Origin: Lacrimispora indolis DSM 755
GTDB lineage: Bacteria > Bacillota > Clostridia > Lachnospirales > Lachnospiraceae
Direction of reading: 5' to 3'
Assembly: GCF_000526995.1 (NCBI RefSeq)
Contig: NZ_AZUI01000001.1
Location: forward strand, 3,886,001-3,950,000
Length of the DNA stretch: 64,000 bases
The notes under the pieces are model-generated. The model made no database searches and had not been told where the DNA came from. It saw only the letters and a list, made by a program, of their open reading frames with translations. Below are positions 1-7,771 of this stretch, piece after piece. How positions within the stretch are numbered: position 1 is the stretch's first letter; the number at the start of each line of letters is the position of its first letter. The translations under genes were made by a program, and so were the position numbers.

Positions 1-798
1 AAGATCCGTGTCAGACAGCGCGGTGGTGCTGTTTAATACAAAAGGCAGGTCCAGACCGGGGATTGCCGGTTTTGAAATTTTAGACCCCGTTGCTATGATA
101 ATATCCTTTGCTTTAATCATGTAGCTTTGACTTCCATTCACTGCGACGGTATACATGTCAATAAAAGACGCCTGACCGGAGATTACATTGATTTCATTTT
201 TACTCATGAGATAATCAATTCCGGAAACAAGCTTATCTTTTATCTGGTCCTTGCGGGCAATGACCTGCTTCATATTGACCGAGATTCTACCTTCGATTTC
301 TACGCCGAAAATGGAAGCTGTGTTTGCATTATGGCAGATTTCAGAAGATTTTACAAGCGCCTTAGTAGGAATACAGCCGACATTTAAGCATGTTCCCCCT
401 AACTCTGATTTTTCCACCAGAGTTACCGTTAAACCGTTTTTGGCCGCGTAAATAGCTGCCACGTATCCCCCTGGTCCTCCGCCGATTATAAGTAAATCCG
501 TGGAGAGTTCCACAGAAGCTGTTTGCGCCATGTCTTTTAAATCTGATTCTGTTGATTTTCCAGCAACCAAACATTCCGTGATATCAAACAATTCAGTATT
601 GGGGGCAATTTCGGAACCTTCTTCACATAATATTCTAAAAACTGCGCCATCCGATGTTGCCTTTATCGGGCGATTTCCTTTTGCTGTCTCTACTTGCACA
701 AGGATGTCGCCGACAGCTACTTTATCGCCAACTTTTACATTTATTTTTCCTACTTTACTTGTTTTTCCGCCAGGGATTGCTGGCATTTTAATGATCAT
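1..798 (-). CDS. lpdA: Dihydrolipoyl dehydrogenase with N-terminal lipoyl domain (3' part outside window)
   Basis: Reoxidises dihydrolipoyl groups of 2-oxoacid dehydrogenase or related complexes with NAD+, in the cytoplasm. The visible 266 residues begin with a biotinyl/lipoyl domain (about 1-80; candidate lipoyl-lysine K40 in VETAKG). A linker leads into a class I FAD disulfide reductase fold with the dinucleotide-binding GGGPGG at 106-111 and the redox-active Cys137/Cys142 in GGTCLNVGCIPTK. The reading frame is open to base 1, so the NAD and dimerisation domains lie outside the window. The ATG at 798 has GGAG 8 nt upstream. It follows the OsmC gene on the same strand, 81 nt apart with a strong hairpin between. 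Family assignment is secure; the partner complex is not visible. Confidence 0.93.
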   Translation of the reverse strand, partial: MIIKMPAIPGGKTSKVGKINVKVGDKVAVGDILVQVETAKGNRPIKATSDGAVFRILCEEGSEIAPNTELFDITECLVAGKSTESDLKDMAQTASVELSTDLLIIGGGPGGYVAAIYAAKNGLTVTLVEKSELGGTCLNVGCIPTKALVKSSEICHNANTASIFGVEIEGRISVNMKQVIARKDQIKDKLVSGIDYLMSKNEINVISGQASFIDMYTVAVNGSQSYMIKAKDIIIATGSKISKPAIPGLDLPFVLNSTTALSDTDL

Positions 799-829
799 GT
801 GATATTCTCCTTTATTTTTTGTACGTATA

Positions 830-864
830 AGCAAAAGAGCCAATTATAAAAAGGCTCTTTTGCT
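830..864 (-). other. Intergenic hairpin between osmC-like gene and lpdA
   Basis: A perfect 12-bp inverted repeat (AGCAAAAGAGCC / GGCTCTTTTGCT) with an 11-nt loop. No uridine run follows on either strand, so it is not a normal intrinsic terminator. It may mark mRNA processing or stabilisation between the two genes. Confidence 0.5.
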
Positions 865-879
865 GTATGTAGGTATTAA

Positions 880-1320
880 TTAGTCAATTGCCACACCTGA
901 TAATACTAATTTCACACCATTAGCCAGGCAATCGCCTACAGGGCAGGTTTGCTCAATAAACTTTGCATAGTTTTCAATTTTCTCTTTGGGTTCATTGGTC
1001 TTAAAATGCATTACAAAGCGAATTTCCTGAAAGCCGTTTCTTACATTGGCTAAGCCCATGAAACCATCCGGATCCAAATCCCCTTCAAGTTCAACATGAA
1101 ATTCCTCAAATACGATGTCGTGGGCAGCTGCAAATGCGGTTGCTACGATTGTCTGGCAAGCTCCCAGGGCACATAAAAGAGCCTCCACAGGATTCATGAA
1201 AGCATCAGTGCCTCCCATTTCCTCAGGCTCATCAAGGAGTATTTTAAAACCTCTTGAATTTGTTTCAACTTGTAAACCATCGGATAATTTTGTTGCAGTA
1301 GCTTTGAATGTAGTCAGCAT
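880..1320 (-). CDS. OsmC/Ohr family peroxiredoxin-like protein
   Basis: A 146-residue OsmC-family protein. These are cytoplasmic thiol peroxidases that reduce organic hydroperoxides. The two family cysteines are present: Cys55 in ALGACQ and Cys126 in TCPVG. The start at 1320 is chosen because GGAGAT lies 6-8 nt upstream; an upstream in-frame ATG at 1386 lacks a ribosome site. The gene precedes lpdA on the same strand. Lipoyl-dependent reduction by dihydrolipoyl dehydrogenase is known for some OsmC/Ohr proteins, so the neighbourhood may be functional; that is inference. Confidence 0.85.
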   Translation of the reverse strand: MLTTFKATATKLSDGLQVETNSRGFKILLDEPEEMGGTDAFMNPVEALLCALGACQTIVATAFAAAHDIVFEEFHVELEGDLDPDGFMGLANVRNGFQEIRFVMHFKTNEPKEKIENYAKFIEQTCPVGDCLANGVKLVLSGVAID

Positions 1321-1440
1321 AACACTATCTCCTTTCCACAGGTATTTGTCAATACCGTGATTAAATTTGTTAATAATGTAACACATTTGATTTCTAAAAT
1401 CAATAGTTAGCTAAGTAAATATTTTCTTGTTTTTCATTTT

Positions 1441-1887
1441 TTGCATTCTCATATCATCATAACCAATGAATCTTTGAGGGCAGTCTACGATAAGTTTGCA
1501 AGTGCATTAAATCGTACGGAAATCAACGTATTAGGCGTGGCTGCAACGATGGCGGCTTATGCACATGGCCAGGAATGGCTGGATCATGTATTGGAAATTA
1601 TTGAGGATAACTACAGTTATTTAAGAGATATGTTAAATGAGAAGGCACCTGCTATCACGGTATGTGATCTTGAGGGCACTTATCTGGTTCTGCTTGATCT
1701 GCGAAAATGCGTGGATCAGAATTGTGTTAAGGAATTTATACAGGATAAATGCCGGCTCGCTGTTGATTATGGCGAGTGGTTTGGTGAGAATTTTAAAGGT
1801 TTTGTCCGTCTGAACCTTGCAACGGACCCTGCATATGTACGGCAGGCAGTGGATAATATTGTAAATCAGTTGAGTAATTGCAATTAG
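1441..1887 (+). pseudogene. C-terminal remnant of a PatB/MalY-type aminotransferase
   Basis: About 148 codons align by eye with the last third of the intact PatB-like enzyme at 8919-10103 (same order of GTYLV-LD, YGEWFG/SGAMFG and FVRLN/FERIN blocks). The N-terminal two thirds, including the PLP-lysine segment, are missing. The frame upstream is closed by a TAG at 1408-1410, no ATG or ribosome site precedes it, and the sequence just upstream is AT-rich. It ends in a normal stop followed by an intact terminator, so this looks like the tail of a formerly complete gene after a deletion. Confidence 0.8.
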
Positions 1888-1900
1888 GATGATATAGTAG

Positions 1901-1945
1901 ATGAAAGCATGGCAGCAGTGCTGCTGCCATGCTTTCATTAATTTT
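1901..1945 (+). terminator. Rho-independent terminator of the decayed aminotransferase
   Basis: Perfect 18-bp arms (1901-1918 and 1921-1938) followed by TAATTTTATATTT. It lies 14 nt after the pseudogene stop and just before the ilvE ribosome site. Confidence 0.75.
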
Positions 1946-1964
1946 ATATTTAAGGGAGTTTTTT

Positions 1965-3008
1965 ATGGAAAAGAAAAATATGGACTGGGAAAATATTGGT
2001 TTTGGATACAGGAAAACGGATAAACGCTATGTGTCAGAGTACAAAGGCGGAAGATGGGACAAGGGCTTGCTGACTTCAGATGCCAATGTTGTATTGAATG
2101 AATGCGCTGGTATTTTACAGTATTGCCAGGAAATCTTTGAGGGACTGAAAGCATATACGGCCAAAGATGGAAGCATTGTTACATTTCGCCCGGACTTAAA
2201 TGCAGAGCGTATGATGGATTCTGCAAGGGGAATGGAAATGCCGCCATTTCCGAAAGAAAAATTTTTGGAAGCGGTAGACCAGGTTGTAACAGCCAATATA
2301 TCCTGGGTACCTCCATACGGTACAGGCGCATCTCTTTATTTAAGACCGTATATGTTTGCTACCGGACCGGTTATTGGAGTGAAGCCTTCTGATGAATATC
2401 AGTTTCGCTTAATCTGCACCCCGGTCGGTCCGTATTTTAAAGGCGGCGCCAGGCCATTAACCTTATGTGTCAGCGATTATGACAGAGCGGCGCCTCGCGG
2501 AACCGGGCATTTAAAAGCCGGTTTAAACTACGCCATGAGTTTACATGCCTATGTAACGGCCCATGATGCCGGCTTTGATGAGAACATGTTTTTAGATCCT
2601 GTTACACATACGTATGTAGAAGAAACAGGTGGTGCTAATTTCTTATTTGTTACCAAAGATAATGAGATTGTAACTCCTGAATCAAACACCATATTACCCT
2701 CAATTACAAGAAGATCCATGTTGTATGTTGCTGAACATTACTTAGGGCTGAAAGTAACTGAGCGCCCGGTACGCTTATCAGAGCTTCCGGATTTTGCAGA
2801 ATGCGGTTTGTGCGGTACTGCAGCAGTCATTTCTCCGGTAGGAAAGGTAGTAGACCATGGAAAAGAAATATGTTTTGCCAGCGGGCTGGAGAAAATGGGA
2901 CCAGTTATTCAGCAATTATATGATCTTCTAACCGGAATTCAGCTGGGAACGACAGAGGCACCGGAGGGATGGATCCGAAAGATCATTGATAAAGATCAGA
3001 TATTCTGA
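1965..3008 (+). CDS. ilvE: Branched-chain amino acid aminotransferase
   Basis: Fold type IV PLP aminotransferase that interconverts Leu, Ile and Val with their 2-oxoacids using glutamate/2-oxoglutarate. The 347 residues match the larger eukaryote-like BCAT class. The PLP lysine is K184 in GHLKAGLNY, followed by the EETGGANFLF block. The ATG at 1965 is preceded by AAGGGAG at 7 nt; the longer frame from 1929 would start inside the terminator hairpin and is rejected. It stands alone between the aminotransferase remnant and a GNAT gene, and I see no clear promoter. Confidence 0.92.
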   Translation: MEKKNMDWENIGFGYRKTDKRYVSEYKGGRWDKGLLTSDANVVLNECAGILQYCQEIFEGLKAYTAKDGSIVTFRPDLNAERMMDSARGMEMPPFPKEKFLEAVDQVVTANISWVPPYGTGASLYLRPYMFATGPVIGVKPSDEYQFRLICTPVGPYFKGGARPLTLCVSDYDRAAPRGTGHLKAGLNYAMSLHAYVTAHDAGFDENMFLDPVTHTYVEETGGANFLFVTKDNEIVTPESNTILPSITRRSMLYVAEHYLGLKVTERPVRLSELPDFAECGLCGTAAVISPVGKVVDHGKEICFASGLEKMGPVIQQLYDLLTGIQLGTTEAPEGWIRKIIDKDQIF

Positions 3009-3069
3009 TGCCGGGACACCGAGACTCCTCTTTTTCATTATTTAAATTATCCGGCCAGGAGGAATGTGT

Positions 3070-3849
3070 ATGACGAATGAAAGAATTCTGGAAATCGCAA
3101 TGGGCCAGTCAGCAATTGATGCCAACTGTCAGCCTGGGGATTTCTGTACAAGTGAAAATAAAATCGTTATTTCAGCTAATCATGCAAATGCCAGAAAATA
3201 TCTGGAATTGCCTTTTTACTGTGATCTGGTCTCTTATGGGAACAATATTGTTGCATCGGTAAATGAGGACATTGCCGAATTTGTCAAAGAATATATCAAC
3301 AAATACCCTGTTATAAATTGTTTTGAAACCCCTAACCTTCACATACTCAACGATGAGCTTCAGAAAAGAGGGATGAGGATCTGTTTTATGGCCGAATACT
3401 TTCTGCCGGATTTAAGTGCATTGAAAGTCATGGACTGCGGTTATGAGATTAAAATTCTGGAACCGGAGGAGTTTAAGGAGCTGTATACCTCTCAGTGGAG
3501 CAACGCCTTGTGTGAAAAGCGTAAGCACCTGGATGTTTTGGCGGCAGGTGCTTACGATGACGGCAGGCTGGTAGGGCTTGCAGGCTGTTCCGCTGACTGC
3601 GAAACCATGTGGCAGGTCGGCATTGATATCTTGCCGGAATACCGGAGAAAGGGGATTGCCACCGCACTGACCAGCCGTATGGCATTTGAGGCTTTAGGCA
3701 GGGGGAAGGTTCCCTTTTACTGCGCTGCCTGGTCCAATATCAAATCGGTCCGGAATGCTATAAAAAGCGGTTTCAGGCCGGCCTGGGTGGAGGTAACCGC
3801 CAAAAGTGCGGATTTTGTTACCGGACTGAACCAAAAGACTTTTGCATGA
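3070..3849 (+). CDS. GNAT family N-acetyltransferase
   Basis: A 259-residue protein with a C-terminal GNAT acetyl-CoA-binding core: beta-4 VGIDILPEYRRKGIATAL carries the Q/RxxGxG/A pyrophosphate loop, followed by a Phe-rich beta-5 (VPFYCAAWSN). The N-terminal half is unrelated to the GNAT core and may set substrate choice, as in FR47-like or tandem GNATs. The start at 3070 is preferred over 3064 because the AGGAGG at 3057-3062 is correctly spaced only for 3070. The acetyl acceptor cannot be read from the sequence. Confidence 0.8.
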   Translation: MTNERILEIAMGQSAIDANCQPGDFCTSENKIVISANHANARKYLELPFYCDLVSYGNNIVASVNEDIAEFVKEYINKYPVINCFETPNLHILNDELQKRGMRICFMAEYFLPDLSALKVMDCGYEIKILEPEEFKELYTSQWSNALCEKRKHLDVLAAGAYDDGRLVGLAGCSADCETMWQVGIDILPEYRRKGIATALTSRMAFEALGRGKVPFYCAAWSNIKSVRNAIKSGFRPAWVEVTAKSADFVTGLNQKTFA

Positions 3850-3864
3850 AATACCCAAAGAATA

Positions 3865-3907
3865 AAAACCTTCAAACAGATCCGTACATCAGTTTGAAGG
3901 TTTTTTA
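3865..3907. terminator. Bidirectional terminator between GNAT and sodA
   Basis: A 13-bp stem (AAAACCTTCAAAC / GTTTGAAGGTTTT) with T-runs on both strands, placed between convergent genes. Confidence 0.85.
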
Positions 3908-3960
3908 GGACAGGGTATAAAATGGAAACAATTTGAATGATATAAGCCGGGCCATCCATA

Positions 3961-4596
3961 TTAAGATTCAGCGTTGATGCACAGCTTGTAACGTTCGTCC
4001 GCTGCTTCCCAGCTTACCACGTGGAACCAGTCTTCTATGTATGCGGCCCGGTCATTAAAACGCTTTAAAAAATAGGCATGCTCCCAGACATCGATGCCGG
4101 CAATTACGCAAAGACCGTTTGAGATAGGGGAATTCTGATTTGGTGTTGTTACGAAACTTAACGTGCCGTTGGGATCCACAACCAGCCATGCATATCCGGA
4201 TCCGAATACAGACATGGCGTATCTTTTGAATTCATCAAAAAACTGTTCCACCGTTCCAAAGCTTTCCACGATGGCAGGAAACAATGTTTCGGCCTGGGAC
4301 CGTGTCATGGAATTGGTCATTCCGGCGAAATAAATGATGTGGTTATAAACCCCGCCTCCATTATTTATGATGCCCTGACGGGCCTCTTCGGGAAGGCTTT
4401 CCGGGTTTGAGAGCAGCTCTTCCAAAGTCATGTTTTGCAGCTGAGGATAATCTCTTAGGATCGCGTTAAGGTTTGCTACATACCGCTGCTGAAGTCTGTC
4501 GTGATGTAAATACATGGTTTGTGTGTCTATGTAGGGTTCCAGTGCATCGTATGGATACGGCAGAGGCAGGTTTACAAAAGGATAATGTTCATTCAT
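3961..4596 (-). CDS. sodA: Fe/Mn superoxide dismutase
   Basis: Converts superoxide to O2 and H2O2 in the cytoplasm. The 211 residues carry the metal ligands in order: an N-terminal His in YLHHDR, a His in the GGGVYNH helix, and the signature DVWEHAYFLK with Asp and His. The usual GGHxNH is GGGVYNH here, so the metal preference is uncertain. ATG at 4596 with GAGGA about 8 nt upstream. Together with OsmC and rubrerythrin it forms an oxidative-stress set scattered among the sulfur genes. Confidence 0.93.
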   Translation of the reverse strand: MNEHYPFVNLPLPYPYDALEPYIDTQTMYLHHDRLQQRYVANLNAILRDYPQLQNMTLEELLSNPESLPEEARQGIINNGGGVYNHIIYFAGMTNSMTRSQAETLFPAIVESFGTVEQFFDEFKRYAMSVFGSGYAWLVVDPNGTLSFVTTPNQNSPISNGLCVIAGIDVWEHAYFLKRFNDRAAYIEDWFHVVSWEAADERYKLCINAES

Positions 4597-4694
4597 GATT
4601 CATGTCCTCGCTATTAATTTGTATATGTATATTCAAAACTTAAAGATATATGATGGATAAGCATGAGCTTGGGAGAAAAATCTATACTGGCTTT

Positions 4695-4764
4695 GTTATA
4701 GGTTTTGCCTATAACCAGGTCATAATAATATCTATTAACACTTATACGGGAAACAAGGTATAAT
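4695..4764 (+). promoter_or_regulatory. metY promoter with upstream palindrome
   Basis: A -35 TTAACA (4735-4740), 18-nt spacer and -10 TATAAT (4759-4764) lie before metY. Twenty bases above the -35 is an 8-bp inverted repeat GTTATAGG-N5-CCTATAAC (4695-4715), a position typical of an activator such as the LysR protein encoded downstream. Its half-sites resemble those of the Rrf2-type sites at rrf2 and cysK, but in everted order. Confidence 0.65.
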
Positions 4765-4820
4765 ACCAACTAAGAAGAGACGAAGTCAATAATCCGTATA
4801 ACATTCAGGAGGAAATCCAT

Positions 4821-6128
4821 ATGGCCAAGAAGAGAAGATCTGAAAGAAATTTAAGATTTGAAACATTGCAATTACATGTTGGACAGGAGCAGGCGGATCC
4901 GGTTACCGATGCGAGAGCAGTTCCCATTTACCAGACCTCCTCCTATGTGTTCCATAACAGTGATCACGCTGCGGCGAGATTCAATTTATCAGACGCAGGC
5001 AATATCTATGGAAGGCTGACAAATCCTACCCAGGATGTTTTTGAACGCAGGATCGCAGCCTTAGAGGGCGGAGTGGCAGCCCTGGCAGTGGCCTCCGGTG
5101 CAGCCGCCGTTACCTATTCCATTGAAAACATAGCAAAAAACGGGGATCATATCGTAGCAGCCAAGAATATTTACGGCGGCACCTATAACCTGCTGGAGCA
5201 TACCCTGCCGGAATACGGCATTGAAACCACCTTTGTGGATCCCTTTGATTACGAAGCCTTTGACAAGGCCATACAGGAAAATACAAAGCTGGTATTCATT
5301 GAAACCCTGGGCAATCCCAATTCCGATGTGGTTGATGTTGAAAAGCTGGCAGACATAGCCCATGCACATAAAATTCCGTTAATTGTGGACAATACATTTG
5401 CAACTCCTTATCTGGTCAGGCCCATTGAATACGGAGCGGACATTGTGGTCCATTCCGCCACCAAGTATATCGGAGGTCATGGAACCGCCATCGGCGGTGT
5501 CATCGTTGACAGCGGGAAATTCGATTGGGAGGCCTCAGGAAAATTTTCTCCCCTTACGGAGCCAAATCCAAGCTACCACGGGATCAGCTTTACCAAAGCA
5601 GTAGGTCCGGCAGCTTACGTGACCAAAATCCGTGCTATTTTACTCCGGGATACGGGAGCTGCTTTATCTCCCTTCCACGCATTTTTATTCCTTCAGGGAC
5701 TGGAAACCTTATCCCTCCGGGTTGAGCGGCACGTGGAAAATGCGCTGAAAGTGGCACAGTATTTAAAGAACCATCCCCAGGTGGAGACGGTGCACCATCC
5801 TTCTGTTTCTGAAGATCCTGAGCAGCAGGAATTATACGCCAAATATTTCCCTAACGGCGGAGGCTCAATATTTACCTTTGAAATTAAGGGGGATGCCAGA
5901 AAGGCAAAGGATTTTATTGATCAGCTGGAATTATTCTCCCTGTTGGCCAACGTAGCGGATGTAAAATCCTTAGTCATTCATCCGGCGTCCACGACCCATT
6001 CCCAGATGACGGAAGCAGAATTGGAGGAATCAGGAATCAAGCCCAATACCATCCGGTTATCCATCGGAACCGAACATGGGGCTGATATAATAGAGGATTT
6101 AGACGAGGCGTTTGAAGCAGTTAAGTAA
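4821..6128 (+). CDS. metY: O-acetylhomoserine sulfhydrylase
   Basis: Cys/Met-metabolism PLP enzyme (fold type I) that makes homocysteine from O-acetylhomoserine and sulfide (or methanethiol to methionine). The 435 residues fit the MetY/Met17 subgroup, which is longer than MetB/MetC because of an insert; this separates it from the 384-residue relative at 7772. The PLP lysine is K215 in VHSATKYIGGHGT, and LGNPNSD and VDNTFATPYL blocks are present. ATG at 4821 with AGGAGG at 7 nt. A LysR gene follows on the same strand. Confidence 0.93.
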   Translation: MAKKRRSERNLRFETLQLHVGQEQADPVTDARAVPIYQTSSYVFHNSDHAAARFNLSDAGNIYGRLTNPTQDVFERRIAALEGGVAALAVASGAAAVTYSIENIAKNGDHIVAAKNIYGGTYNLLEHTLPEYGIETTFVDPFDYEAFDKAIQENTKLVFIETLGNPNSDVVDVEKLADIAHAHKIPLIVDNTFATPYLVRPIEYGADIVVHSATKYIGGHGTAIGGVIVDSGKFDWEASGKFSPLTEPNPSYHGISFTKAVGPAAYVTKIRAILLRDTGAALSPFHAFLFLQGLETLSLRVERHVENALKVAQYLKNHPQVETVHHPSVSEDPEQQELYAKYFPNGGGSIFTFEIKGDARKAKDFIDQLELFSLLANVADVKSLVIHPASTTHSQMTEAELEESGIKPNTIRLSIGTEHGADIIEDLDEAFEAVK

Positions 6129-6153
6129 CCCGCAAGCTTAAGAGATCAGAAAC

Positions 6154-6184
6154 AGGCTGCCATAGGCCCTATGGCAGCCTTTGA
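6154..6184 (+). terminator. Hairpin after metY
   Basis: 13-bp perfect arms AGGCTGCCATAGG / CCTATGGCAGCCT with a single central C, followed by only a short T stretch. Likely a weak terminator or attenuator that sets lysR expression below metY. Confidence 0.6.
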
Positions 6185-6213
6185 GTGCAAAATGCAGAGA
6201 AGGGAGAGAAACC

Positions 6214-7122
6214 ATGACATTACAGCAGCTGCGTTATGCCATATGCATTGCAAATCAGAAATCCATGAACAAGGCGGCTGCCGAGCTGTTTATCACACAG
6301 CCCAGTTTATCAAGCACCATCCGGGATCTGGAGGAGGAAATCGGCCTTCAGCTGTTCCTGCGCTCAAACCGGGGGATCGTGATCACCCCGGAAGGAGAGG
6401 AATTCCTTGGATATGCGAGACAGATGCTGGAGCAGTACCGTCAGATGGAAGAGCGGTTTGTAAAAAAGGAGAAATTTAAAAAGAAATTCAGCGTATCCAT
6501 GCAGCATTATACTTTTGCTGTCCAGGCCTTTATTCACATGGCGAAGGAATTTGGAATAGATGATTACGAGTTTGCCGTCCATGAAACCAAAACCTATGAA
6601 GTCATTGAAAATGTGAGGAACCAGAAAAGCGAATTGGGGATCCTGTACTTAAATGATTTTAACCAGAAAGCCATTGAGAAAATCTTTAATGATAACCAAC
6701 TGGAATTTGTGGAACTGTTTCAGTGCGGGATCTATGTATTTTTATGGAAGGGCAATCCACTGGCAGAAAAAGAGGTGATCGAATTTGAGGATTTAAAGAA
6801 TTACCCCTGCCTTTCCTTTGAACAGGGAAACAACAATTCCTTTTATCTGGCAGAGGAAGTGTTCAGCACTTATGAATATAAGCAGATCATAAAAGCAGAT
6901 GACAGGGCCACCCTTTTAAACCTCATGGTGGGATTAAACGGCTATACCTTGTGCTCCGGAATCATTTGTGAAGATTTAAACGGAAATGAATACAGGGCAA
7001 TTCCTCTTAATACCGATGATAAAATGAGGATCGGATATATAAAAAAGAGGAAAATGCCCTTAAGTATCCTTGGGGAAAAATATATAACAGAGCTGAAAAA
7101 GTATGAAAAACAGGTGCTTTGA
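6214..7122 (+). CDS. LysR family transcriptional regulator
   Basis: A 302-residue LysR protein: N-terminal winged helix-turn-helix (about 1-60: LQQLRYAICIA, KAAAELFITQPSLSSTIRDL) and a C-terminal effector domain of periplasmic-binding-protein type. The N-terminus is of the CysB/CysR/YtlI kind, often tied to sulfur assimilation. The start at 6214 has AGGGAGAG 5 nt upstream. Its position behind metY, and a palindrome upstream of the metY promoter, suggest metY is a target; that is inference. Confidence 0.88.
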   Translation: MTLQQLRYAICIANQKSMNKAAAELFITQPSLSSTIRDLEEEIGLQLFLRSNRGIVITPEGEEFLGYARQMLEQYRQMEERFVKKEKFKKKFSVSMQHYTFAVQAFIHMAKEFGIDDYEFAVHETKTYEVIENVRNQKSELGILYLNDFNQKAIEKIFNDNQLEFVELFQCGIYVFLWKGNPLAEKEVIEFEDLKNYPCLSFEQGNNNSFYLAEEVFSTYEYKQIIKADDRATLLNLMVGLNGYTLCSGIICEDLNGNEYRAIPLNTDDKMRIGYIKKRKMPLSILGEKYITELKKYEKQVL

Positions 7123-7126
7123 CGAT

Positions 7127-7558
7127 CTAAATATAATATTCAGGGGAATCCGGACGTCTGTCAAGAATGTCCTGCAGGGTAATGCCGTTTAAGTAGTCAG
7201 CAATGACCTCGGACAGTCCCTGCCAGATGGGAAGAGTCATACAGTCCTCCTGTCTGGTACATACGTTGGGATCATTGTCCATGCAGCTGACAGGATTTAA
7301 GCTTCCCTCTGAGCTGAGCAGAATATCCCCAATGGTTATTTTGGAAGGATGCCTTGCCAGCTTATAACCTCCCATGTGCCCCCGGTAAGTAGTGAGCAGA
7401 TTGCTGCGGTTTAAAAAGGGAACGATCTGTTCCAGATATTTTTTTGAAATACTCTGCCTTTCGGAAATATCCTTTAAGGCAATGAAATCATCATTATAAT
7501 GCTCGGCTAGATCAATCATCATCCGAAGGGAATAACGGCCGCGAGTCGATATTTTCAT
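7127..7558 (-). CDS. Rrf2 family regulator (CymR/IscR-like) with three cysteines
   Basis: A 143-residue Rrf2 winged-helix repressor beginning MKISTRGRYSLRMM, with the wing HMGGYKLAR typical of the family. Cys92, Cys100 and Cys106 sit where IscR and NsrR hold their Fe-S cluster (C-x7-C-x5-C here). B. subtilis CymR, the cysteine-metabolism repressor, lacks this trio. ATG at 7558 is chosen for its GGTGG ribosome site; upstream codons are not supported. Divergent from the transsulfuration pair, with overlapping operator palindromes between them. Likely a sulfur/redox regulator that represses itself. Confidence 0.88.
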   Translation of the reverse strand: MKISTRGRYSLRMMIDLAEHYNDDFIALKDISERQSISKKYLEQIVPFLNRSNLLTTYRGHMGGYKLARHPSKITIGDILLSSEGSLNPVSCMDNDPNVCTRQEDCMTLPIWQGLSEVIADYLNGITLQDILDRRPDSPEYYI

Positions 7559-7591
7559 AGTATACCACCTTACTAAGCAATTTTGTGTATC

Positions 7592-7630
7592 AATACCTAT
7601 TTTACCATAGGTTGAATAGGTATTCAACCT
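7592..7630. promoter_or_regulatory. Overlapping operator palindromes on the rrf2 promoter
   Basis: Two overlapping inverted repeats: ACCTAT-N6-ATAGGT (7595-7612) and AGGTTGAAT-AGGT-ATTCAACCT (7609-7630). AATACCTATT and AATAGGTATT (7592-7601, 7615-7624) form a third, larger repeat. Read on the minus strand, the rrf2 promoter TTGAAT-N17-TAAAAT (-35 over 7622-7627, -10 over 7599-7604) lies wholly inside them, the geometry expected for autorepression. The first palindrome recurs upstream of cysK. Confidence 0.7.
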
Positions 7631-7771
7631 GTGAAATAAAAATTCTTTTTCAATAGGAATAAATTATAACAGGCTATTGTTTTTAAGTAATAACGGTTGG
7701 AAGCATACCATTGGTATACTTGTGGAAAGAATAAAACCATGATTTCAAAAAAGAGAAAGCGGGGAATGAAT

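Noticed and set aside
127..802. Plus-strand ORFs at the left edge
   Set aside because: They lie antisense to the lipoyl-Lpd gene, whose frame is open from 798 to base 1 with clear FAD and redox-Cys motifs.
830..864. Intrinsic terminator between osmC and lpdA
   Set aside because: Strong stem but no T-run on either strand, so kept only as a hairpin.
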